Assembly (NCBI GenBank): GCA_030427705.1
Contig: JAUIBR010000044.1
Coordinates: forward strand, 1-58,063
DNA from: a bacterium
Lineage (GTDB): Bacteria; Myxococcota_A; Bradymonadia; Bradymonadales; Bradymonadaceae
Direction of reading: 5' to 3'
Length of the DNA: 58,063 nucleotides
Part shown: in pieces, positions 16,546 to 24,580 of the stretch
Layout of the letters: the number at the start of each line of letters is the position of its first letter
How positions within the stretch are numbered: position 1 is the stretch's first letter
Notes under the pieces: generated by a model
Seen by the model: only the letters and a program-made list of their open reading frames with translations
The model's database searches: none
Told to the model about the DNA's origin: nothing
Translations under genes and position numbers: made by a program

Positions 16546-18798
16546 ATGAGCGACGGACAACCGCAAGTAGGGGACGTAATCTCAGAACGCTATCGATTGG
16601 TCGAAGAGATCGGTCGTGGCGGATTCGGTGTTGTCTACAAGGCGGTCCAGCTCGGAATGGAGCGGGACGTCGCCATCAAAATGCTCCACCCCGTTGGTGA
16701 CGACGGAATGCGGGCGCAGATGCGAGAGCGCTTCAAGCGTGAAGCGATGATGGCTCGCAATCTCAACCATCCTCACACCATCCGACAGTACGATTTTGGC
16801 GAGACCGAAGCAGGTCTGATGTACCTGGTTTTGGAGTATCTCGACGGCCAGAACCTCGTCGAGATCATTCGAGAGCATGGCGCGCTTGGTGAAGACCGCG
16901 TGCGGCGCATGGCATCCGGAGCATTGAAAGCGCTGTCGGAAGCGCACGCTCAGGGCATTGTCCATCGCGACCTGAAGCCCGCAAACATCATGCTTTGCAA
17001 CGTCTACGGCGAGTCGGACTACGTCAAGGTGTTGGACTTTGGGATCGCCAAAACGATGGTCGGCGACACTGACCTCACGGCAGCTGGTGTGGCTCTGGGT
17101 TCGCCTCGCTATATGGCTCCTGAACTTTTGAAGGGCGATAAGCCATCACCTGCAGCTGATGTCTATGCCATCGCCATCACCTTCGGCGAGGCGATCATCG
17201 GCAAGCCGATATTAGACGTCGAGAACAGCGTCGAAGCCGCGCAGGCCCAACTCAGTCCGGAACCGCTGAAGGTGCCGGGTGAGCTAGAGGTGAGCGCGAT
17301 GTGGCCCTGGCTGAAAGTGGCCATGCAGAAAGAAATCGGCGACCGTTTCAAGGACGCTGAAGAGATGCTGCAATATCTCGATGCGTCGCCAGAAGAGCTC
17401 GCTGCGTTTTCCGCGAAGGGATCGACCGCGACAACCTCGCCACTAGAGCCAATCAGCGGCGTGGACGAGACCATGGAGTACGAGGGCGAAGACGATGATG
17501 TCGACGATGCCCCCACACAAATGGTGGGCGGCGATTCTCTGGCATTCTTGGACGAGGAACCGCAAGAAGTACCAAGCCCTTCACTTCCCAAGCCGTCACT
17601 GCCCAAGCCCGAAGTTCCAAGCCTCAGTCCGCCGAAAATCGATCTGGGTGCGATGGAAGACGAACACACGGCTCCTGTGGACACGCAGGAAGCGAACGTT
17701 GTCGCAGTCGCGGAAGACGACGAGTATGACGACGATGCACCTACTCAAATGGTTGGGGCCGAAGCGCTCGCATTCCTCGATGACCCGCAAACGCCACAGC
17801 CCGCCGTTCAGCACACGCCCGCACCAGGAGTGAATGCTCCGGTGAGCCAACCTGTGCAGGTTCCCGCGTTCGGCGGACAGCCCGGAGTCATACAAGGAAA
17901 CGTGCCAACGTTGACGGAGTCGCCAGCGATTGCTGGCCCCGGTGCAGATCATGGGATTGGCATTGGCCAACCCGATGAAGGCGCAACCGAGATGGTCGAC
18001 ATTTCGGGCGGTATTCCTCCAGCGACCGACGCACCAAGGCCGGTCATGAACACACCGGCACAGCCAGCGGCGTCGGTGCAGCCAGCGTCGTCGGTGGGGT
18101 CACTGCCCACGCCGAATGCGCCCATTGGTACTGCAACGTCCAATCGTCCGGTGATGAACACGCCGATGGGGCTGCAGAACCAGATGCCAGTTCAGCCATT
18201 CCAAGGCTCGACGGATGGAAAGACTGACTATATCGAGTTTGATATCAACCAGATGGCTCCTGAGCAGAAGAAGGCTCGTAACAAATGGGCAGTCATCTTG
18301 GTTGTGATGCTCTTCTTCGGTTTGGGTGGCATGGCTGCTGTCGGTGGAACGCTCTACTACCTCAGCAACAAACAAAAAGAAGCTGAGCCCGTCGCCATCC
18401 CAACGATTGAGGAACCGAAAGAGAAAGCAGAAGTTGCTGCGTCTCGTACGTTCCGCATCTATAGCGTCCCCGAGGGCGCCGCGATCATGATCGAGGGCAA
18501 GGAGAAGGGCAAAACTCCGGCGCGGTTTAAGGCCGATTCAGCCGATTTGCCGAAGTCTGGCACGTTGAAGCTTGCTGGTTTCAAACCCTATGAATTCAAG
18601 CTCACCGCGGACGGTGAAGATTTCTTCGATGTCGAACTGACGCCTGACCCTACGGCCGCAAAGGTTGAGGAGAAGCCAAAGACGACAAAACGTGAGGACC
18701 CGAAACCAAAGTCGGACGATCCTCCGAAGAAGAAAAAGAAGAAGAAAAAGAAGAAAGAGGAGAAACCCTCGGACGACTTGATCCCTCTCTTCGATTAA
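16546..18798 (+). CDS. Transmembrane Ser/Thr protein kinase with PEGA domain
   Basis: This 750-residue kinase is the second in the cluster. Its kinase domain at about 14-280 has GRGGFGVVYKA, VAIKML, HRDLKPANIM, LDFG and GSPRYMAPELL. A long disordered Pro/Ala linker (about 285-575) contains repeated acidic blocks, (E/D)DDAPTQMVGG(D/A) and a related ATEMV. These may be phosphorylation or FHA-binding sites, since pThr-Gln/Glu motifs of this kind are typical FHA ligands (inference). One membrane helix at about 578-605 precedes a PEGA domain at about 632-699 (FRIYSVPEGAAIMIEGKEKG) and a Lys-rich tail. It starts 24 bases after the PEGA/TPR gene, so the two probably form an operon. Confidence 0.92.
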   Translation: MSDGQPQVGDVISERYRLVEEIGRGGFGVVYKAVQLGMERDVAIKMLHPVGDDGMRAQMRERFKREAMMARNLNHPHTIRQYDFGETEAGLMYLVLEYLDGQNLVEIIREHGALGEDRVRRMASGALKALSEAHAQGIVHRDLKPANIMLCNVYGESDYVKVLDFGIAKTMVGDTDLTAAGVALGSPRYMAPELLKGDKPSPAADVYAIAITFGEAIIGKPILDVENSVEAAQAQLSPEPLKVPGELEVSAMWPWLKVAMQKEIGDRFKDAEEMLQYLDASPEELAAFSAKGSTATTSPLEPISGVDETMEYEGEDDDVDDAPTQMVGGDSLAFLDEEPQEVPSPSLPKPSLPKPEVPSLSPPKIDLGAMEDEHTAPVDTQEANVVAVAEDDEYDDDAPTQMVGAEALAFLDDPQTPQPAVQHTPAPGVNAPVSQPVQVPAFGGQPGVIQGNVPTLTESPAIAGPGADHGIGIGQPDEGATEMVDISGGIPPATDAPRPVMNTPAQPAASVQPASSVGSLPTPNAPIGTATSNRPVMNTPMGLQNQMPVQPFQGSTDGKTDYIEFDINQMAPEQKKARNKWAVILVVMLFFGLGGMAAVGGTLYYLSNKQKEAEPVAIPTIEEPKEKAEVAASRTFRIYSVPEGAAIMIEGKEKGKTPARFKADSADLPKSGTLKLAGFKPYEFKLTADGEDFFDVELTPDPTAAKVEEKPKTTKREDPKPKSDDPPKKKKKKKKKKEEKPSDDLIPLFD

Positions 18799-18853
18799 TT
18801 GGCGCGCCAGCCGCACGCGGTTGCAATACCCCACAACCAGCATTACCCTCGCG

Positions 18854-18882
18854 CCGCTCCAATCGAGCGGTTGATTTGTTTT
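18854..18882 (+). terminator. Possible weak terminator between the kinase gene and lysS
   Basis: CCGCTC / GAGCGG with a 5-base loop is followed by the broken T run TTGATTTGTTTT. It ends only about 12 bases before the lysS start, so it might instead be a leader hairpin. Confidence 0.35.
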
Positions 18883-18893
18883 AGGTAGTTGTC

Positions 18894-20513
18894 ATGTCTG
18901 AAGAACTTCACGCTTGGCCATATGGCGAAGCTCAAAGTGTCATTGAAAAGTTAGAGCGACAGTCCGAGCGCAAGCATGATTATGTCCTGTTCGAAACAGG
19001 CTATGGTCCAAGTGGATTGCCACATATCGGGACGTTCGCTGAGGTCGCACGAACGACTTGGGTACGTCACGCGTTCCACCAGATGTCTGATGTACCGACC
19101 AAACTCTTCGCGTTCTCAGATGACATGGACGGTCTGCGCGCGGTTCCAACCAATCTACCGAATAAGAAGATGCTCTTGGAGCACCTCGGCAAGCCCCTCT
19201 GCGATATTCCGGACCCATTTGAGGAAGAGGAGAGCTTTTCGGGTTACATGAACGCAAAGCTGCGCAGCTTCCTGGACCGATTCGCGTTCGACTACGACTT
19301 CAAGTCGTCCAAGGACCAATACCGAAACGGCGTGTTCAACGATGGATTGTTGCGCATCCTAGAGCACTACGATGACGTGAAGGGAATCATCATTCCGACG
19401 TTGGGCCAGAAGAAGGGTTCAAACGTGGACCGCTCATCGTGGTCGCCATTCATGCCCGTCTGCACCAACTGCGGCAAGGTCTACACAACATCGGTCAGTG
19501 ATGTTCATCCCGAAACTGGCGAAATCACATTCGTGTGCGACCAGGAAATGGCCGACAAGAACGGAAATCGTATCATCTCGTGTGGGCACTCGGAGCGCAT
19601 TCCGGTGACCGACGGCAATGTAAAGGTTGGCTGGAAGGTCGACTGGGCGCTGCGCTGGTATGTGTTTGGTGTCGATTACGAGATGTACGGCAAAGACCTC
19701 ATTGAGTCCGCCGATTTGTCAGCCAAGATTGTCCGTGCGTTGGGAGGCGAGCCGCCTGTTGGATTCTTCTACGAGATGTATCTGGACGAACAAGGCCAGA
19801 AGATCTCGAAGACCAAGGGTAACGGCCTTGAGATCGACGAGTGGCTTAAGTATGGACCGCTCGAAAGCTTGGGTTGGTTCATCTTCCAGAACCCGAAGAA
19901 GGCACGGAAGATGTTCTTTGGCGTGATTCCGAAGAGCGTGGACGAGTACCTGCAGGATCGCGAGAAGTTCGCGGACCAGGAGTCTGCCGAAAAAGGCAAC
20001 AACCCCGTCAATTTCGTTGAGTATCAGCGCGTGGATGCTGGGCAGGAGATCAGCTACAGCAGCGGTGTCTCTTACTCGATGATCCTGAATCTGGTGAGCG
20101 TTTTGAACACCGAGGATAAGGGCATTGTTTGGGAGTATCTCAACCGATACTCCGAAGACGCAGCTGCCGACGAAGCGATCATCAATCGAATGATCGACCG
20201 TGCACTTGAGTACTACCGGGACTTCATTGTTCCGACCAAGGAGTACAAGACTCCGGACGAAGAGATGATGCCGGCGTTGCGCCAGCTCGTGTCGTTTCTG
20301 GAGTCGTACGAAGGAAACTCGGCCGAAGAGCTGCAGAGTGCGACGTACGCGGCTGGAAAAGAGAACGGGCTGAAGTTGGGCAAGTGGTTCGCCGCGATGT
20401 ACCGACTTTTGCTTGGACAAGAGCGTGGTCCGCGGTTGGGTACGTTCATGCAGCTTTACGGCGTCGAAAACACGCTTAATTTGATTCGCGAAAAGATGGG
20501 AGACCGTCTCTAG
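18894..20513 (+). CDS. lysS: Lysyl-tRNA synthetase, class I
   Basis: This 539-residue class I LysRS is unrelated in fold to the usual bacterial class II enzyme. It charges tRNA-Lys. The HIGH motif appears in PSGLPHIGTFAEV near residue 41, and the KMSKS equivalent is KISKTKGNGL in the middle. A Cys-rich block typical of the archaeal-type enzyme is seen around CTNCGKVYTTS and SCGHSERIPV. The helical C-terminal anticodon-binding part is present, and the length is normal for the class. Class I LysRS is common in Archaea, alphaproteobacteria and spirochaetes and patchy elsewhere. Whether this genome also has a class II enzyme cannot be seen here. The next gene starts 12 bases later, so the two form an operon. 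Confidence 0.95.
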   Translation: MSEELHAWPYGEAQSVIEKLERQSERKHDYVLFETGYGPSGLPHIGTFAEVARTTWVRHAFHQMSDVPTKLFAFSDDMDGLRAVPTNLPNKKMLLEHLGKPLCDIPDPFEEEESFSGYMNAKLRSFLDRFAFDYDFKSSKDQYRNGVFNDGLLRILEHYDDVKGIIIPTLGQKKGSNVDRSSWSPFMPVCTNCGKVYTTSVSDVHPETGEITFVCDQEMADKNGNRIISCGHSERIPVTDGNVKVGWKVDWALRWYVFGVDYEMYGKDLIESADLSAKIVRALGGEPPVGFFYEMYLDEQGQKISKTKGNGLEIDEWLKYGPLESLGWFIFQNPKKARKMFFGVIPKSVDEYLQDREKFADQESAEKGNNPVNFVEYQRVDAGQEISYSSGVSYSMILNLVSVLNTEDKGIVWEYLNRYSEDAAADEAIINRMIDRALEYYRDFIVPTKEYKTPDEEMMPALRQLVSFLESYEGNSAEELQSATYAAGKENGLKLGKWFAAMYRLLLGQERGPRLGTFMQLYGVENTLNLIREKMGDRL

Positions 20514-20525
20514 TCTGGAGTTGGT

Positions 20526-22223
20526 GTGACCAAGTCTAAGCTTCAAGCACTCATAGAAAGCCGCAATCAGAGCGACTTGCCCGAAGGGCGACCGAACGAC
20601 CAGGTCCGCGATATTTTGGATCGTCCGGATGCGGAAGGGTACGTGCAGTCTGTCGATCCGCAGCTTCTCTTCCGCCTGATTCGTCAGGCGGATTGGGATG
20701 AAGCGCGCGAATTGGTTCCGCTCGCAAGCCCCTGGCAAGTGCAGGTTTTCAGCGACCTCGATGCGTGGAAGAAGGACCGCTTCAACCCATCCAAGCTCGT
20801 GCCATGGATGCAGGCGTTGGTTGACCTCGCGCCTGACCAGAAGCTGCGCACGGTCGTCCGTGACTTGGACCCAGAGATCCCCGCGATGCTGTTCAAGGAC
20901 GGCTTGCTCGTTGGCGTTCCGGATGAGGACGGAGACCCGCCAGTCGAGTTCATGAACCTGAATTATGAACGAAGCCTCGATGGTCAGTACTTTTTGGTTT
21001 TTCCTGAAGACGAAGAGAAAGCGGCGTTGTTGCGCTCGCTGCTTGACCGCCTGTTCGACGTAGACCGAGTGATGGCATGGACGCTCCTTGAGGCCGCCCG
21101 ATGGGAGTTGATGAGCCAGATGGAAGAGGAAGCGCTGCGTTGGCGAAGCTCGCGTCTGGAAGAGTTTGGATTCGTCAGCCGTGACGAAGCGCTCGAAGTC
21201 TACGCATATCTGGACCCTGTCGAGCTGCGCGAGCGCATCGATAGCTCCGACTTCGACGAGAAACTGCTCAACCGCGTAAAGCGCACGAATCTTCCCGTCC
21301 TGGCGAGCGGTCCGACTTCTGGCTTCTTCCTGTATGAGGCGATGGAGTCAATCGCCGAGCCCGAAACCGCTGAACGTGTCTTGTCCGAGTTTGTCTCAGT
21401 ACAAAACCGAGCCTTGCTCGCCGACGGCATCGAACCAGGGCAGTTGGAAGAGGCCCGCGAGGTCGCTCGGCGGACACTGGGCTATGCAAGTTTGGGTTTG
21501 GATTTCCTTTCGCGTAGCGACCTCAAAGCCGCTGCTGAGTTGCTTGAGCGAGTCCCGCTTCGGCAGGTGTTTCGCGCGGGATTCTCGTTGGCTTGGAAAC
21601 TGCGCAAGACCTCATTGGAACTTGCGAAGCGACCCACACTTAGCCTGGTTGAAGGCGAGCGTTACAGCCTTGCAAACCCAAAGAATGCCGCGATGTTGAG
21701 TGGGCTGTCCCGCATGCGTCCTATGTACTACTCGGGCCCTGGGGAAATGGACGTGTTCCAATCGCAGTCTCAGGTCGATGAGGTGGCTACGCGCTTGGCT
21801 TTCCTCGCCTTCAAGCAGGTTTGGCTCCACGGCATCATCGGCGTCAACCCGACGGAGCTGGCCCAGCTCGCCTATTCCGACGAACTGTTGAACGAGCCGC
21901 CGGAAGTTACCTACGACACGATTTTCGCAACGTACGTCGCGCACACGCTCATTGGCGAGCCGCCGGCGATTGCGCCTTTGAAACAAGACCAGGTTTCGAA
22001 GCTCCCAGGAATCCTCCGTGGCAAACCGTGGAAGGACGACCCCATCGGTTTCTTTGAGGATCAGATTGGCCCGGTGCTGGAATCGGTCCCCGGCGCGTCT
22101 GCGCGATTCGCAACGCGTTGGATTGAGCTATCCGTCAATCGCTTATCCGATGAGCTGGATCGTGTGATGGACAACCCGCCCGTTGGAATGCTCACTGCGT
22201 TTCTGCTTGTCACGGAAGGCTAA
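20526..22223 (+). CDS. Conserved hypothetical protein, DUF6178-like
   Basis: This 565-residue protein starts with GTG 12 bases after lysS. The opening (LQALIESRNQSDLPEGRPND, then QLLFRLIRQADWDEARELVP) and the block RSLLDRLFDVDRVMAWTLLEAARWE resemble the deltaproteobacterial family I know as DUF6178. This is recalled and not searched. The sequence is rich in Leu, Glu and Arg and predicted to be all-helical and cytoplasmic; there is no signal peptide or membrane helix. No catalytic motif stands out. Its place directly behind lysS may only reflect co-transcription. The stop is 3 bases from the stop of the convergent spermidine-synthase-like gene. Confidence 0.75.
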   Translation: MTKSKLQALIESRNQSDLPEGRPNDQVRDILDRPDAEGYVQSVDPQLLFRLIRQADWDEARELVPLASPWQVQVFSDLDAWKKDRFNPSKLVPWMQALVDLAPDQKLRTVVRDLDPEIPAMLFKDGLLVGVPDEDGDPPVEFMNLNYERSLDGQYFLVFPEDEEKAALLRSLLDRLFDVDRVMAWTLLEAARWELMSQMEEEALRWRSSRLEEFGFVSRDEALEVYAYLDPVELRERIDSSDFDEKLLNRVKRTNLPVLASGPTSGFFLYEAMESIAEPETAERVLSEFVSVQNRALLADGIEPGQLEEAREVARRTLGYASLGLDFLSRSDLKAAAELLERVPLRQVFRAGFSLAWKLRKTSLELAKRPTLSLVEGERYSLANPKNAAMLSGLSRMRPMYYSGPGEMDVFQSQSQVDEVATRLAFLAFKQVWLHGIIGVNPTELAQLAYSDELLNEPPEVTYDTIFATYVAHTLIGEPPAIAPLKQDQVSKLPGILRGKPWKDDPIGFFEDQIGPVLESVPGASARFATRWIELSVNRLSDELDRVMDNPPVGMLTAFLLVTEG

Positions 22224-22226
22224 GCG

Positions 22227-23813
22227 TCACGGATTGTGGCGTTTCCAGTCGCGTTCGTAATATCGCAAAAGAATGGGTTCGATGAGCCGGTTTGGCTTCA
22301 CATCGAGCTCAGCGATGTCTGGCGGGAAGTTGCGGGCAGACGCAAACACGCTTTCATTGAAGTATTTGAGTGGCACTTCAAACTTGGCTTTCGACCAGTC
22401 GATATCGCGATTCTTGCTCGCCAAATTGAATCCCCAATCGCTGAACGCAGGAATCCACGTATGGTAAGGCAGAACACGGCTTTCGCACGATTTCACTTCA
22501 TCCGTGCAGAAGCTCTCCTCGACCGTTCGGTGGATGCTCCAAAATGCACGTGGTGAGTGATACGACGAGGAGCTCTGCGTGACCATCAGCCCACCGTCAT
22601 TCAAGCGGCTTCGGACGATGCGGTAGAACTCACGGCTGTATAGTTTGGCCAGACTTTCGTTGTTGGGGTCGGGGAGGTCGATGATGAGAACGTCGAAGCG
22701 TTTGTCGGGGTTGTCGATGAGGTACTGCATCGCGTCTGCGTTAACGACCTTGAGTTTGTCGTTTTCAAACGCCCCTTCGTTGAGCCGCTTTAGCGCGGGG
22801 TGAGCCCGCGAAATCTCAGTCATACGTGGGTCTAGGTCGACCATCGTAATCGTTTCGACGGTTGGAAACTTGATGATCTGTTTTACCGCCAGCCCGTCAC
22901 CACCACCCAAAATTCCTATAGACTTTGGCGCACCGTGAATCGACATCGCGGGGACGACCAATGCCTCGTGGTAGCGGTACTCATCCCGGCTTGAGAACTG
23001 GATGTTACCGTTGATGTACAACCGGTAGTCATCCATCCAATTCGTCATGGTCAGGCTCTGATATTGAGTCTGTTCTTTGAATACTACGGGGTCCACGAAG
23101 AGCTTCTTGTCCAAGAATCGCTCGTACGCGCCGGCCGAGAAGAACAGGCCAATCAGGACGGCTGCGACCCCAAGGGCAGCAACCAGGAGCAGCTTGAATC
23201 GCTTGATTTCATTTCGGAACACGAGGATTCCGCAGACCGCTACCGCGATGTTCACGAGCCCGATGACTGCAGCGCTGTTAAGGATCCCGAGCGCGGGCAG
23301 AAGCAGGATGGGGAAGGAAACAGATCCGAAGAGGGCGCCGATATAGTCCCAGCTCAGGACGTTGGCGATGGCATCGCGCAGCTGCGAGTACTGCCGGACA
23401 TACCGAGTTAACAGCGGAATCTCCAACCCGACTAATGTACCGATTGCAATCGTGATGCCCCAGATTGCCTGCTGGAAATAGGGTGAGAACGCGAACACTC
23501 CAAAAAGCAGCGCGGCACAGGTTCCGCCAAGAAGCCCAATTCCAATCTCGACCCAGAAGAACTTCTCCAATAGCTCATCTTCGAAGAACTTGGAGATATA
23601 GCTGCCAAGCCCCATCGCGCTCATGTAGATGCCGATGACGAGGCTGAATTGGTAAACGCTGTTTCCGAGCAGATAGCTGGAGAGCGTCCCGATGATTAGT
23701 TCGTAGATGATCGAGCAGAGCGCGACCAGCAAGATGGAGCCAAGCAGAATACCTAGCTTCCATCGCAGCGCGTCCCCCATCGGTTGGACGTCGTTGTCCG
23801 AGTCTTCGCTCAT
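22227..23813 (-). CDS. Membrane-anchored spermidine synthase-like protein
   Basis: In this 528-residue protein the N-terminal half (to about 230) is a bundle of about seven hydrophobic segments beginning LGILLGSILLVALCSIIYELI. The C-terminal half is a SpeE-type aminopropyltransferase/methyltransferase fold. It shows SIGILGGGDGLAVKQI (cofactor glycine loop), VDLDPRMTEISR (acidic residue after beta-2), KLKVVNADAMQYL and DVLIIDLPDPN. Such fusions are widespread and usually annotated polyamine aminopropyltransferase, though the substrate is often unknown. It is second in a two-gene minus-strand operon, starting 6 bases after the upstream putative lipoprotein gene and without a good ribosome site, so translational coupling is likely. 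Confidence 0.87.
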   Translation of the reverse strand: MSEDSDNDVQPMGDALRWKLGILLGSILLVALCSIIYELIIGTLSSYLLGNSVYQFSLVIGIYMSAMGLGSYISKFFEDELLEKFFWVEIGIGLLGGTCAALLFGVFAFSPYFQQAIWGITIAIGTLVGLEIPLLTRYVRQYSQLRDAIANVLSWDYIGALFGSVSFPILLLPALGILNSAAVIGLVNIAVAVCGILVFRNEIKRFKLLLVAALGVAAVLIGLFFSAGAYERFLDKKLFVDPVVFKEQTQYQSLTMTNWMDDYRLYINGNIQFSSRDEYRYHEALVVPAMSIHGAPKSIGILGGGDGLAVKQIIKFPTVETITMVDLDPRMTEISRAHPALKRLNEGAFENDKLKVVNADAMQYLIDNPDKRFDVLIIDLPDPNNESLAKLYSREFYRIVRSRLNDGGLMVTQSSSSYHSPRAFWSIHRTVEESFCTDEVKSCESRVLPYHTWIPAFSDWGFNLASKNRDIDWSKAKFEVPLKYFNESVFASARNFPPDIAELDVKPNRLIEPILLRYYERDWKRHNP

Positions 23814-23819
23814 GCGGGA

Positions 23820-24449
23820 CTACTTTCCGAAGCCAAAACCTCCGCCGGAACGGCGTTTGGTGCCCGACGAGCCCGACCGGAAGCTTCGGCTGCTTCGGCT
23901 GCTGCTAGACCGTAGGCGAGAGTGGTAGCCGCTCTTAACGTAGTTCGCGCTCGCTGGCGCGCGGTAGTAGCGGCCGCCGTAGTAGGTGCGTTGTCGCCCG
24001 ATCATGTAACCCATCAATCCGTAGGTGAACAAACCGGGGCTGCGGTGGCGGTAGTAGCGATTGTCGCGATCTTTGGCGACGAGCTGCTCGTTCTCTTTGT
24101 CCGCGTCGATGACGAAGACTTGAGTGTCGGTCTGTTGGTAGCCGACCTGACCGTTGTCGTCCTTGTATCCGACGACACTGCCGGCGTCGTTCATCTTCAC
24201 GCTCACACGGTCTTTCCCGACGTAGACTGGTGGCCGATTCACGACCTCTTCAAAGCCTGCGATGTCTTCTTTGCCGGTCTTTGCGTAGGTTTCGTAGGCC
24301 TTTGTCAGCTCCTCAAGATTCACCTCAGAACCCGCGGCATAGACATCATTCGTATTGGTGGCAGCTGGGATGAACGTACAGCACGCGACAACGCTGATAA
24401 GCATGAGCGTGCCGACAAAGATACCCAACCACATTGAACTCTTTTTCAT
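23820..24449 (-). CDS. Putative lipoprotein with Arg/Ser/Gly-rich C-terminus
   Basis: This 209-residue protein has an N-terminal hydrophobic helix ending in VVAC at 20-23, an acceptable lipobox, so it may be a lipoprotein. The middle part has RPPVYVGKDRVSVKMNDAGS and several Tyr-rich stretches (RYYRHRSPGLFTYGLMGYM). The last 40 residues are basic and low complexity, ending GGGFGFGK. GGAG lies 8 bases before the ATG. It is the first gene of the operon with the spermidine-synthase-like membrane protein. Small exported partners of that kind are often found next to such genes, but the function is unknown. I do not recognise a named family. Confidence 0.7.
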   Translation of the reverse strand: MKKSSMWLGIFVGTLMLISVVACCTFIPAATNTNDVYAAGSEVNLEELTKAYETYAKTGKEDIAGFEEVVNRPPVYVGKDRVSVKMNDAGSVVGYKDDNGQVGYQQTDTQVFVIDADKENEQLVAKDRDNRYYRHRSPGLFTYGLMGYMIGRQRTYYGGRYYRAPASANYVKSGYHSRLRSSSSRSSRSFRSGSSGTKRRSGGGFGFGK

Positions 24450-24526
24450 TCTCTGGTCTCCACAGATTCGTGAGCGTTTTTCGTTCTACGCGTACCGGTC
24501 TAGATTTGCAAATCGATCGCGACCAT

Positions 24527-24554
24527 TGACGGGACTGATCCGCTGAATGAAATT
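24527..24554 (+). promoter_or_regulatory. Possible promoter for the 24581-28082 operon
   Basis: TTGACG, a 16-base spacer and TGAAAT are the best match in the 131-base divergent gap. Confidence 0.35.
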
Positions 24555-24580
24555 GGGGCCGAACTGGACGAAGGCAAGGG

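Noticed and set aside
19719-20738. Minus-strand open frame (339 codons) across the end of lysS
   Set aside because: It spans the lysS/DUF6178-like junction antisense to both and shows no start signal or motif.
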